From Brachybacterium alimentarium (GTDB lineage Bacteria > Actinomycetota > Actinomycetes > Actinomycetales > Dermabacteraceae), in contig NZ_NRGS01000018.1 of assembly GCF_002332425.1 (NCBI RefSeq), positions 32,038 to 96,037 on the forward strand: a stretch of 64,000 bases of DNA. The letters run 5' to 3'. The position numbers were made by a program, and so were the translations under genes. The notes under the pieces were generated by a model. It did not search any database, was not told where the DNA came from, and worked only from the letters and a program-made list of their open reading frames with translations. How positions within the stretch are numbered: position 1 is the first letter of the stretch; each line of letters starts with the position of its first letter. Positions 17,274 through 25,196 of this stretch are shown here, one piece after another.

Positions 17274-18062
17274 TCAGGACCGCGTGCGCAGATTGGTCAT
17301 GCCGCCGTCGATCGGCAGCAGCACACCGGTGGTCGAACGGTTGCGCGGCGAGGCCAGGTAGCAGTGCGCCTCGGCGACCTCCTCGGGCTCCACGAGCCGA
17401 CCATGGGGCTGGCGTGCGTTCAGCGCAGCGCGTTCGGCCACGGGATCCGCGGCCTTCTCCATCAGACGGCCGATCCACGGGGTGTTCGCGGTGCCGGGCA
17501 CGACCGCGTTCACACGGATGCCCTCGCCCACCCAGTCCGCGGCCATGGCCAGGGTCATCGCCTGGACCGCGCCCTTGGAGGCGGAGTAGAGCACGCGCTC
17601 GGGCAGCCCCAGCATCGAGGCGATCGATGCGGTGTTCACCACCGCTGGCGCGGAGGATCTCCGCAGGTGAGGGAGGGCTGCGTTGGTCACGCGGGCCACG
17701 GAGACCACGTTGACGTCGAGCACGCGCGCCCATTCGGCATCGTCGTTCGCGTCGACCTGGCCCTGGGCGCCGATGCCGGCGTTGTTGATGACGATGTCGA
17801 TCCCGCCGAGCTCCGCCGCGGCCCGGTTGACTGCGGTGTGGACCGCCTCGGAATCGGTGACGTCGACCTGGATCTGCAGGGAACCCTCCGGGGCGCCGGA
17901 GGGGTCGAGGTCGAGGGCAGCGGTCGTGGCGCCGCGGGACTGCAGCGCGCGGATCGTGGCGGCGCCGATGCCGGCGCCGCCACCGGTCACGATCGCCGTG
18001 AGTCCGGCGAATTCTGGTTCCGTCGCAGCAGTCGTGCCCGTGGTGCCGGTCATGCCAGTCAT
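17274..18062 (-). CDS. SDR oxidoreductase, probable 2-keto-3-deoxy-L-rhamnonate/L-fuconate dehydrogenase
   Basis: A 262-residue short-chain dehydrogenase with TGGGAGIG, NNAG and the YSASK active-site motif. The C-terminal half (VVPGTANTPWIGRLMEKA and GRLVEPEEVAEAHCYLASP) resembles dehydrogenases that oxidise the C4 hydroxyl of 2-keto-3-deoxy-L-fuconate or -rhamnonate. The N-terminus has a repetitive MTGMTGTTGTTAA head. GAGGAG precedes the ATG by 8 bases. It is divergent from the MFS-ADH-dehydratase-hydrolase genes, and supplies the step between dehydratase and hydrolase. Substrate assignment is inference; it could alternatively be the L-rhamnose 1-dehydrogenase. Confidence 0.72.
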   Translation of the reverse strand: MTGMTGTTGTTAATEPEFAGLTAIVTGGGAGIGAATIRALQSRGATTAALDLDPSGAPEGSLQIQVDVTDSEAVHTAVNRAAAELGGIDIVINNAGIGAQGQVDANDDAEWARVLDVNVVSVARVTNAALPHLRRSSAPAVVNTASIASMLGLPERVLYSASKGAVQAMTLAMAADWVGEGIRVNAVVPGTANTPWIGRLMEKAADPVAERAALNARQPHGRLVEPEEVAEAHCYLASPRNRSTTGVLLPIDGGMTNLRTRS

Positions 18063-18159
18063 TCGAGTTTCTCCTCATTGAGTGAAGTCGGTGCGGATCC
18101 ATCATCGCGGTCGGCGCGGATCCCCGCGCGCCCTGACCGAGGATCGGCGCCAGATCATC

Positions 18160-18186
18160 ATATCCATCTTGGATATAGGATTCCCG
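18160..18186. promoter_or_regulatory. Operator/promoter of the rhamnonate locus (site C)
   Basis: In the 291-bp gap between the divergent SDR and MFS genes, ATATCCA-TCT-TGGATAT (18160-18176) is a perfect 7+7 inverted repeat. It runs directly into TAGGAT (18176-18181), a good -10 for the plus-strand MFS gene. The sequence ATATAGGATTCCCGG matches site B (tctC) at 14 of 15 positions. A repressor here could block both directions. Confidence 0.5.
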
Positions 18187-18353
18187 GAACCCGGATCGCC
18201 CAGGTCGCCTCCGATCCTCCCTCGAGCAGTAGCGTCGGAGGGTATCGACCTGGTGAACGCCTGACGGTCGCCGCACGAGGCAGTGCGCTCTCGTCACCGC
18301 TGCGCCGCGCCGAGCATCTGATCCCAGATCCTCACCGATGAAGGAGAGCTCTG

Positions 18354-19724
18354 TTGGCCACCCGCAGAATCCCTCGTGGCACCTCCGTCGCCCCGGGCGA
18401 GGAGAAATACACTCCCGCGACCACGTCTGCAACGCGCAAGGCGCTCACGCGCCTCCTGCCGTTCCTGCTGCTGATGTACGTCATCGCGTTCATCGACCGC
18501 ACGAACATCGGCTTCGCCGAGGAGTCGCTCGAGGTCCATGCGGGGCTCTCCACCGCGGCGTACGCCTTCGGCGCGGGCCTGTTCTTCATCGGCTACGCCG
18601 TCTTCGAGGTGCCGTCGAACCTGATCATGCACAAGGTCGGCGCCCGCTGGTGGATGGCGCGGATCATGATCACCTGGGGCATCGTCGCGGTGCTGTTCAT
18701 GTTCACGTCCGGCCCGACGATGTTCTACATTCTGCGATTCCTCCTCGGAGTGGCCGAGGCCGGGTTCTTCCCGGGCGTGATCCTCTACCTCACCTACTGG
18801 TTCCCGCGTCGCCGAAGGGCGCAGGCCACCGCCCTGTTCTACATGGGACTGCCGATCGCCAACATCCTCGGCGGGCCGCTCTCCGGAGCGCTCATGGAGC
18901 TCGACGGTTTCCTCGGCATGTGGGGCTTCCAGTGGATGTTCCTCATCGAGGGACTCCTGGCCGTCGTGGTGGGAGTCATCGCCTTCTTCTATCTCACCGA
19001 CCGGCCGGCCCGCGCGGCCTGGTTGACCGAGCAGGAGCGCACCGAGCTGCAGGCCACCCTCGACGCCGAGGTGGAGGAGAAGCAGCAGGCACGCCACCTC
19101 AGCTGGTGGAGAGCCCTGCTGAACGGTCGCATCCTCTACTTCTGCCTCGTCTACTTCACCATCCAGCTGTCCGTCTACGGGCTCACCTTCTTCCTGCCCC
19201 GCCAGATCGCCGGCATCGCCGGGCGGGACGTCGGGATCATCGTCGGCCTGCTCTTCGCGATCCCGTGGGTCCTGGGCCTGGCCGCGAACTTCTTCTCCGG
19301 TCGGTACGCAGACCGCACCGGCCAGTACCGCAACGCGGCGACGGTGCTGCTCGTCGTCTCCGGGGTCGGCCTGCTGATGACCGGGCTCTTGGGATCCCCG
19401 GTCCTGGTGATGCTCGGTCTGTGCCTGGCGGCGATCGGCTTCTGCTCCGCGCAGCCGATCTTCTGGAACATCCCCACCTCGTACCTCTCCGGTGCTGCAC
19501 TGGCCTCCTCGATCGGCCTGATCAACGGCGTCGGCAACCTCGGAGGATTCGTCGCCCCCAACCTGCGGGTATGGGTGGTCGAGGCCTTCGGCACCGAATC
19601 CGCCGGCCTGCTGATGCTCGCAGTCATGCCGCTCCTCGGCGCCCTGTTCCTGGCCGGCACCCGCCTGTTCGACGCCCACGACGCGAAGCGGGAGAGCGCC
19701 CGCTCCGCCGATCTGGCGCCCTGA
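18354..19724 (+). CDS. MFS transporter of the anion:cation symporter type, probable L-rhamnonate (or L-fuconate) importer
   Basis: A 456-residue twelve-helix carrier. FIDRTNIGFA in helix 1, VPSNLIMHKVGARWWMARIM and EAGFFPGVILYLTYWFP are typical of the ACS family (tartrate, hexuronate, rhamnonate carriers). A TTG start at 18354 is supported by AAGGAG at 7-base spacing; no ATG fits. The gene leads the operon with alcohol dehydrogenase, L-rhamnonate dehydratase and FAH hydrolase. After it lies a short C-rich stretch with CCACGACCCGCCCTGCCCG repeated twice. Confidence 0.83.
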   Translation: MATRRIPRGTSVAPGEEKYTPATTSATRKALTRLLPFLLLMYVIAFIDRTNIGFAEESLEVHAGLSTAAYAFGAGLFFIGYAVFEVPSNLIMHKVGARWWMARIMITWGIVAVLFMFTSGPTMFYILRFLLGVAEAGFFPGVILYLTYWFPRRRRAQATALFYMGLPIANILGGPLSGALMELDGFLGMWGFQWMFLIEGLLAVVVGVIAFFYLTDRPARAAWLTEQERTELQATLDAEVEEKQQARHLSWWRALLNGRILYFCLVYFTIQLSVYGLTFFLPRQIAGIAGRDVGIIVGLLFAIPWVLGLAANFFSGRYADRTGQYRNAATVLLVVSGVGLLMTGLLGSPVLVMLGLCLAAIGFCSAQPIFWNIPTSYLSGAALASSIGLINGVGNLGGFVAPNLRVWVVEAFGTESAGLLMLAVMPLLGALFLAGTRLFDAHDAKRESARSADLAP

Positions 19725-19848
19725 CCGGCGGCCCTGCCCCGCGCCGGCCCTTCTGCCCGCCCCCGCCACGACCCGCCCTGCCCGCCACGACCCGCCCTGC
19801 CCGTCTCACCTGTCCTGCCCGTCTCACCCGTCCACGAAGGAGTCTCCC

Positions 19849-20895
19849 GTGCGAGCACTCGTCCTGACCGACTTCCACCGTCTCGACGTCGTGGACCGAC
19901 CACGACCAGAACCCGGCCCCGGGGAGGTGCTGCTGCGGATCTCCGCCACCGGGATCTGCGGATCCGATGTCCACGGCTACACCGGGGACAACGGGCGCCG
20001 CGTCCCCGGGCAGATCATGGGGCACGAATCCTCCGGCACGATCGCCGCGCTCGGCGAGGGGGTCGACCCGTCGGCCCTGCCCGTCGGCGCCCCGGCGACC
20101 TTCAACCCCGTCGTCGTGCCTCCCGAGCAGGCCGAGACGTTCCTCGGTCGGGAGCAGCACGCCCCCGGCAAGCAGGTCATCGGGGTGGCGCAGGAGGTGC
20201 AGGCCTCGTTCGCCGACTATGTGATCGTCCCGGCCCGCAACGTGCTGCTCCTGGATCCGGAGCTGCCCCTGCACCTCGGCGCACTGATCGAGCCGCTCGC
20301 GGTCGCGGTGCACGCCGTCGGCCTGGGTCGCCCTGCTCCCGAGGAGAAGGTGCTGGTCATCGGCGGAGGCCCGATCGGACAGAGCGTCGTCATCGCCCTC
20401 CAGCGGGCCGGCGTGCGCGACATCGTGCTCTCCGAGCGCGACCCGGCCCGCCGCGAGCTGGTCACCGCGCTCGGCGTGGTCGCCCTGGACCCGACGTCGG
20501 CGCCCCTCGCCGAGCTCGTCGTCGAGGCGCTCGGGGCTCCCGCCGATCTCGCGATCGACGCCGTGGGGCTCAGCCCGACCATGTCCGACGCCCTCACCGC
20601 GACCGCGCTCGGCGGCCGCGTGGTCCTGGTCGGGATGGGGTCGCCCCGCCTCGAGCTGCCAGCCTTCGCGATCAGCACCGAGGAGCGCTCGATCGTCGGC
20701 TCCTTCACCTACTCCGCGCAGGACTTCGCCGACGCCTCGGCCTGGATCGGCGCGCATGCCGAGCAGGTCGCACCCCTGGTCAGCGCCCTGGTGCCGCCCG
20801 AGGAAGCTCAGGAGTCCTTCGCCGCCCTCGCCGCGGGGCAGGGACCCGCCGGCAAGATCCTCGTCCGCTTCGATCAGGAGGACCAGCCCGCATGA
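19849..20895 (+). CDS. Zinc-type alcohol/polyol dehydrogenase lacking the structural zinc site
   Basis: A 348-residue medium-chain dehydrogenase. GICGSDVH (C37) and GHE (H59, E60) give the catalytic zinc site, and [10 protein letters not shown] the nucleotide fold. The four-cysteine lobe that normally follows (about residues 88-110) is replaced by [20 protein letters not shown] with no cysteine, so the structural zinc is absent. It likely oxidises a secondary hydroxyl of a sugar or sugar acid. The GTG start follows GAAGGAG. Its stop overlaps the ATG of the dehydratase. Its role may be an alternative C4 dehydrogenase, or an oxidation upstream of the dehydratase. Confidence 0.8.
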   Translation: MRALVLTDFHRLDVVDRPRPEPGPGEVLLRISATGICGSDVHGYTGDNGRRVPGQIMGHESSGTIAALGEGVDPSALPVGAPATFNPVVVPPEQAETFLGREQHAPGKQVIGVAQEVQASFADYVIVPARNVLLLDPELPLHLGALIEPLAVAVHAVGLGRPAPEEKVLVIGGGPIGQSVVIALQRAGVRDIVLSERDPARRELVTALGVVALDPTSAPLAELVVEALGAPADLAIDAVGLSPTMSDALTATALGGRVVLVGMGSPRLELPAFAISTEERSIVGSFTYSAQDFADASAWIGAHAEQVAPLVSALVPPEEAQESFAALAAGQGPAGKILVRFDQEDQPA

Positions 20896-22076
20896 GCACC
20901 CATCACCGCACCATCGCCCACGTCCGCGCGTACACCGTCACCGGCGGCGGCGCGGATTATCACGACCAGGGCGCCGATCACTGGATCGACGACCACATCT
21001 CCACCCCGATGTCCGTCTACCCCGAGTACGCCGACTCCCGGCAGTCCTTCGGGCTGAACGTGCTGGGCACGCTCATGGTCGAGCTCGAGGCCGACGACGG
21101 CACCGTGGGCTTCGCCGTGTCCACCGGCGGCGACCTCGGCGCCTGGATCGTCGAGAAGCACCTCGCGCGCTTCCTCGAGGGAGCACGGGTCACCGACATC
21201 GAGCGGATCTGGGACCAGATGTACCGCTCCACCCTGTTCTACGGTCGCCGCGGCATCGTCCTGAACACCATCAGCGCCGTCGACCTCGCGCTGTACGACC
21301 TGCTGGGGCGCCTGCGCCAGGAGCCCGTGTACTCCCTGCTGGGCGGCCCCGTGCGCGAGGAGCTCACGATGTACGCCACCGGCGCCCGCCCGGACATCGC
21401 GAAGGACCTCGGCTTCATCGGCGGCAAGATGCCGCTCCACCACGGTCCGGCCGACGGGGAGGAGGGGATGGACCAGAACATCGCCCTGCTCGCGGACATG
21501 CGTGAGCGGGTGGGCGACGACTTCTGGCTCATGTACGACTGCTGGATGTCCCTCGACGTCGACTACGCGACCCGTCTCGCGCACCGCGCCCACGACCACG
21601 GACTGCGCTGGCTCGAGGAGGCGCTGATCCCCGACGACTACTGGGGCTACCAGCAGCTGCGCCGCAACGCCCCGAAGGGCATGCTCATCACCACCGGCGA
21701 GCACGAAGCCACCCGTTGGGGCTTCCGCCAGCTGCTCGAGATGGGATGCGCCGACATCATCCAGCCCGACGTCGGCTGGTGCGGCGGCATCACGGAGCTG
21801 CTCAAGATCTCCGCGCTCGCCGACGCGCACGGCGCGATGGTGGTGCCCCACGGCTCCTCCGTGTACTCGTACCATTTCGTCGTCACCCGCACGAACAGCC
21901 CGTTCAGCGAATTCCTCATGATGCATCCGACGGCGGAGGAGATTGTCCCCATGTTCTCCCCGATGCTGATCGGCGAGCCGGTGCCGGAGAACGGGAAGAT
22001 CCGGGTGCCGGACACCCCAGGTTTCGGCGTCGAGTTCAATCCGGAGATAGCCCGCAGCCGTCCGTTCACGCACTGA
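20892..22076 (+). CDS. rhmD: L-rhamnonate dehydratase (enolase superfamily)
   Basis: A 394-residue mandelate-racemase-type enolase. The N-terminal string [21 protein letters not shown] and the later [16 protein letters not shown] and [12 protein letters not shown] closely match the known L-rhamnonate dehydratases as I remember them. Metal ligands fit D216, E242 and E270, with H320 as catalytic base. The reaction makes 2-keto-3-deoxy-L-rhamnonate from L-rhamnonate; relatives also use L-lyxonate or L-mannonate. ATGA overlap with the ADH gene fixes the start. No phosphorylating rhamnose genes lie nearby, supporting the oxidative route. Confidence 0.9.
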   Translation: MSTHHRTIAHVRAYTVTGGGADYHDQGADHWIDDHISTPMSVYPEYADSRQSFGLNVLGTLMVELEADDGTVGFAVSTGGDLGAWIVEKHLARFLEGARVTDIERIWDQMYRSTLFYGRRGIVLNTISAVDLALYDLLGRLRQEPVYSLLGGPVREELTMYATGARPDIAKDLGFIGGKMPLHHGPADGEEGMDQNIALLADMRERVGDDFWLMYDCWMSLDVDYATRLAHRAHDHGLRWLEEALIPDDYWGYQQLRRNAPKGMLITTGEHEATRWGFRQLLEMGCADIIQPDVGWCGGITELLKISALADAHGAMVVPHGSSVYSYHFVVTRTNSPFSEFLMMHPTAEEIVPMFSPMLIGEPVPENGKIRVPDTPGFGVEFNPEIARSRPFTH

Positions 22077-22307
22077 CCGATACCGCCCGAGAACGCCACC
22101 ACGCACCAGACATCGGATGTACCGCCCTGCGGTCGGGTCAGCGGGAGCACCCCGACTCCTGGCACTGTGGTGGTGAACCCACCGCGGAGATGCCCGACGC
22201 GCTCGCCGGCGGCAGGACGCCGCGGGCAGCGCCGTCGGCACCCCTCGCCGCCGACGGCGGAGACCTCGACCCCCCTCCCGTATCCGCACCCTTCGAAGGA
22301 GAAACCC

Positions 22308-23159
22308 ATGGAACTGCGACGACTCGGCCCGATCGGCCAGGAGAAGCCCGCCCTCGTGCAGGACGGCGTCACCTACCGCCTCGAGGGCCTCACGGCCGAC
22401 ATCGACGGGGCCTTCCTGGCCGACGGCGGCCTCGAGAAGGCGGCCCGGGCGTCGGCCGCCGGAGAGCTGCCGGTGTGGGAGGGCGCGGAGTCCGAGCGCG
22501 TCGGCGCCCCCATCGCGCGCCCCGAGGCCGTGCTGTGCATCGGCCAGAACTATGCCGAGCATGCGGCGGAGTCCGGCGCGGAGCCGCCCACCACGCCGAT
22601 CCTGTTCTTCAAGCACCCCAACACTGTGGTGGGCCCGCACGACGAGGTCCCGATCCCGCCCGGCGCCACCAAGGTCGACTGGGAGGTCGAGCTCGGTGTG
22701 GTCATCGGGAAGCGGGCCTCCTACCTGAAGGACGAGCAGGAGGCGCTCGACGTCATCGCCGGCTACGTGACCAGCCACGATGTCTCCGAGCGTGACTTCC
22801 AGATCGCGGAGTCCGGAGGCCAGTGGTCCAAGGGCAAGTGCGCCGAGAACTTCAACCCCGTCGGCCCGGCCCTGGTGCCGGCGGCCGACGTGGAGCAGCA
22901 GAACCTGCGGCTCTGGTCGAACGTGAACGGCGAGGCCCGTCAGGACTCCACCACGGCGGACATGATCTTCTCCGTCGCGCAGCTGGTGCACCACCTGTCG
23001 CAGTACATGGTGCTCTCGCCCGGCGACCTCATCAACACCGGCACCCCGCAGGGCGTGGCCCTGTCCGGCCGCTTCCCGTACCTCAGCGACGGCGACGTGG
23101 TCGAGCTGGGCATCGCGGGCCTCGGCGAGCAGCGCCAGGTGTTCGCCCAGCGTCGCTGA
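22308..23159 (+). CDS. Fumarylacetoacetate hydrolase family protein, probable 2,4-diketo-3-deoxy-L-rhamnonate hydrolase
   Basis: A 283-residue FAH-fold hydrolase. The metal-binding set fits E126 and E128 (VDWEVELGVVIG) and D158 (SHDVSERD). GQWSKGKCAENFNPVGP and STTADMIFSVAQLVHHLS with NTGTPQGVA are family hallmarks. In the diketo-hydrolase pathway this enzyme cleaves 2,4-diketo-3-deoxy-L-rhamnonate (or -fuconate) into pyruvate and L-lactate. The preceding dehydratase and divergent SDR make that role likely. ATG 22308 has AAGGAG at about 7-base spacing; a 231-bp gap without a gene precedes it. Confidence 0.82.
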   Translation: MELRRLGPIGQEKPALVQDGVTYRLEGLTADIDGAFLADGGLEKAARASAAGELPVWEGAESERVGAPIARPEAVLCIGQNYAEHAAESGAEPPTTPILFFKHPNTVVGPHDEVPIPPGATKVDWEVELGVVIGKRASYLKDEQEALDVIAGYVTSHDVSERDFQIAESGGQWSKGKCAENFNPVGPALVPAADVEQQNLRLWSNVNGEARQDSTTADMIFSVAQLVHHLSQYMVLSPGDLINTGTPQGVALSGRFPYLSDGDVVELGIAGLGEQRQVFAQRR

Positions 23160-23200
23160 GGCAGGACCCGGAGGCCCTCGCGGGTCGCCTCGGCAGGGAA

Positions 23201-23237
23201 CAGGCCCCCGGAACCGTGTCACGGTTCCGGGGGCCTG
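23201..23237 (+). terminator. Perfect 17-bp terminator-type hairpin
   Basis: A 17-bp perfect stem (CAGGCCCCCGGAACCGT and its complement) with a three-base loop starts 42 bases after the FAH hydrolase stop. There is no U-tract. It is the end of the rhamnonate operon. Confidence 0.75.
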
Positions 23238-23319
23238 CGCTGTCGGCCGGAGTCCGCCGGCCGGAGCCCGTCGGGGGAGTGCTGTCGGCGGAACGTCGTC
23301 CGAGGCCAGCCGTCCCCTG

Positions 23320-23636
23320 TCAGCGTGCGGCGGCGAGCCCTTCGTCGATCCGGCGCACGGCCTGGCGTTCCGCCACACGAGCACCAGGGCCGGGAGGGAG
23401 AACAGCAGCACCCGGCTCATCCGGAACACGGGCGGCAGCACCTTGTGCCAGTTCTTCGGATCCCGCAGCGCCTTGAAGCTCGGGGCGAAGCGCTCCCGGA
23501 AGGTGTACGGGTCGACGGTGGAGAACAGTGCCTGCAGGGAACCGAAGAACGCGGCCCGGATCGCGAGCTGGGAGAGGTGCACCAGGACCGGGGAGAGATG
23601 AGCTGGCCGCAAGGGCGCGATGGCAGAGCTGTCCAT
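23320..23636 (-). pseudogene. Frameshifted remnant of an unidentified protein gene
   Basis: On the minus strand from ATG 23636, one frame reads protein-like sequence including LFSTVDPYTFRERFAP, FKALRDPKNWHKVLPP and VFRMSRVLLFSLPALVLV. It then turns into composition typical of non-coding GC-rich DNA. Shifting frame by one base after LVLV restores a plausible end, AERQAVRRIDEGLAAAR and a stop at 23320. One frameshift therefore joins about 105 residues. I do not recognise the family; a hydrophobic segment near the C-terminus suggests a membrane-associated protein. Upstream the frame is not protein-like, so the piece may be an N-terminally truncated copy. GTAGGA precedes the ATG. Confidence 0.42.
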
Positions 23637-23889
23637 GGATTCCTACAGGATCGCTGACGGGGTGCAGGGGGTCGAGGGAGGGGTCGGAGGGACTGGCCGC
23701 GCAGGGTGTGCGCGGCGGGTGTCGACGGAGCCCGCTGCTCGTGCTTACTCGGCGGAAACATCGGTGCAGGTACGCTCGGGCACCGCGCCCCTGGTCCCTC
23801 GGTGCCCGGCTGTCGTGCCGCAGCCGGGCTCGTCGGGTCCAGTGGTGATCCTGTCGGATCGGCGACAGGGCAGGGCGACCACCTCTCGC

Positions 23890-23913
23890 GTAAATCCAAT
23901 AGGATCTGTATGC
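23890..23913 (+). promoter_or_regulatory. AATCCAATAGGATCTGTATG motif (site D)
   Basis: ATCC-AATA-GGAT is an inverted repeat overlapping TAGGAT (23900-23905), a likely -10 for the gene starting at 24020. AATAGGATCTGTATG resembles site A before kdgT (ATAGGATCTATG). No good -35 is seen, which would fit an activated or repressor-covered promoter. Confidence 0.4.
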
Positions 23914-24019
23914 TTCTGGGTATCGCGCAGCGCTCGGAGGTCGTGCTCCCCGGCGCCGCGGGCACCACGGCGTCGGCTCCCCTCGGAGACGGCGTCCCTC
24001 GACGAAGGAGTCCCTCCGT

Positions 24020-24991
24020 ATGACCATCTCCACCGTGACCATCGTCGGCGCCGGATACATGGGTGGCGGCATCGCCCAGGTCCTCGCCATCGCCGGCTTC
24101 GACGTGACCATCGCCGACGTGAGCGTCGAGAACGCGAACGCCTCCCTCGAGCGCCTCCAGAGGGAGGCCCGCGACTTCGAGGAGCAGGGCCTGTACGCCC
24201 CGGGCAGCGCCGATCTCGTCGCCCAGAACATCTCCGCCGGCAAGACCCTCGAGGACGCCGTCGCCGACGTCGATTTCATCGAGGAGGCCGTGTTCGAGCG
24301 GATCGACGTCAAGCGCGACGTGCTCGGGACGATCTCCCAGCACGCCCGTCCGGACGCGATCATCGGCACCAACACCTCGACCATCCCGGTCAAGGAGCTC
24401 GAGAGCGCGGTGACGAACCCCGAGCGGTTCCTCACCGTCCACTTCTCCAACCCCGCCCCCTTCATCCCGGGCGTCGAGCTCGTGGCCGGCAAGGCCACCA
24501 CGGCCCAGACGGTCGACGCGGTCAAGGAGCTGCTGGAGAAGTCCGGCAACCAGGGCGCGCAGGTCGCCGACACCCCGGGGATGGTCCTGAACCGCCTGCA
24601 GTACGCACTGCTGAAGGAGGCCACCTCGATCGTCGAGGAGGGCGTTGCCACCGCGGAGGACGTGGACACGATCGTCCGCACCACCTTCGGCTTCCGACTG
24701 GGCTTCTTCGGTCCCTTCGCGATCGCGGACCAGGCCGGCCTGGACGTCTATGCGAACTGCTTCGTGACCTTCGAGGACGCCTTCGGCGATCGCCTGGCCA
24801 CGCCGCAGATCCTCACCGACTCGGTCGCGGCGGACCGCAAGGGCGTCAAGAACGGCAAGGGTCTCCTCGGCGACTACGACGAGGAGACCGCGGCGGAGCT
24901 GATCGCCTACCGCAACAAGGCCTACGCCAAGATGTCGCAGCTGCTCGCCGAGCTCGGCCCGGCCCCGAAGGCCACCCCGAAGAGCTCCTGA
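24020..24991 (+). CDS. 3-hydroxyacyl-CoA dehydrogenase-like NAD-dependent oxidoreductase
   Basis: A 323-residue protein with the N-terminal Rossmann motif GAGYMG (10-15) and the two-domain layout of 3-hydroxyacyl-CoA dehydrogenase / L-gulonate 3-dehydrogenase. Conserved elements are GTNTSTIPV, VHFSNPAPFIPGVELV (HFxNP) and the C-terminal dimer domain with GKGLLGDYDEET. Its neighbours handle acid sugars rather than acyl-CoAs, so it more likely oxidises the 3-hydroxyl of a sugar acid. The ATG follows GAAGGAG at somewhat long spacing. A strong hairpin follows. Confidence 0.78.
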   Translation: MTISTVTIVGAGYMGGGIAQVLAIAGFDVTIADVSVENANASLERLQREARDFEEQGLYAPGSADLVAQNISAGKTLEDAVADVDFIEEAVFERIDVKRDVLGTISQHARPDAIIGTNTSTIPVKELESAVTNPERFLTVHFSNPAPFIPGVELVAGKATTAQTVDAVKELLEKSGNQGAQVADTPGMVLNRLQYALLKEATSIVEEGVATAEDVDTIVRTTFGFRLGFFGPFAIADQAGLDVYANCFVTFEDAFGDRLATPQILTDSVAADRKGVKNGKGLLGDYDEETAAELIAYRNKAYAKMSQLLAELGPAPKATPKSS

Positions 24992-25103
24992 TCCCTGGGC
25001 CGACGGGTCGGCGGGCAACGCCCCTCGATCCGTCAGCCCTCACCTCCCCTGCACCCGCCGCGCACAGCCCGGCGGCCGGGCACTGCTGCCCGGGATCTGA
25101 GCC

Positions 25104-25143
25104 GAGCGCTCGGGGCCCGGCGGTGACCGGGTCCCGAGCGCTC
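25104..25143 (+). terminator. 17-bp hairpin between the dehydrogenase and gntP
   Basis: GAGCGCTCGGGGCCCGG (25104-25120) pairs with 25127-25143 over 17 positions, one of them a G-U wobble, around a six-base loop CGGTGA. It lies 113 bases after the dehydrogenase stop and 54 before the gntP start. Confidence 0.6.
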
Positions 25144-25196
25144 CGTCGTCGGCGGCTCGGGGCCCGGCGTGCCCCCACACACTCTGGAGACACCCC

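Larger units (their letters stand above)
23160..24019. other. 860-bp region between operons: terminator, gene relic, control sites
   Basis: It holds the hairpin at 23201-23237, a frameshifted gene remnant on the minus strand (23320-23636), an inverted repeat CCTGTCG (23850-23856) / CGACAGG (23863-23869), and the TAGGAT site D at 23900. The stretch 23640-23840 shows nothing I can interpret. Confidence 0.5.

Noticed and set aside
18338..19867. Second long frame overlapping the MFS gene
   Set aside because: Its His/Arg/Pro/Gly composition is that of an out-of-frame reading; the 18354 frame has membrane helices and family motifs.
20874..23636. A 920-codon open frame antisense to the rhamnonate dehydratase and hydrolase genes
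   Set aside because: It mirrors high-GC codon bias of the sense genes, has Val/Gly/Ala/Arg-rich composition without motifs, and overlaps well supported enzymes. Only its first 85 or so codons, outside the sense genes, look protein-like and are treated as a relic.
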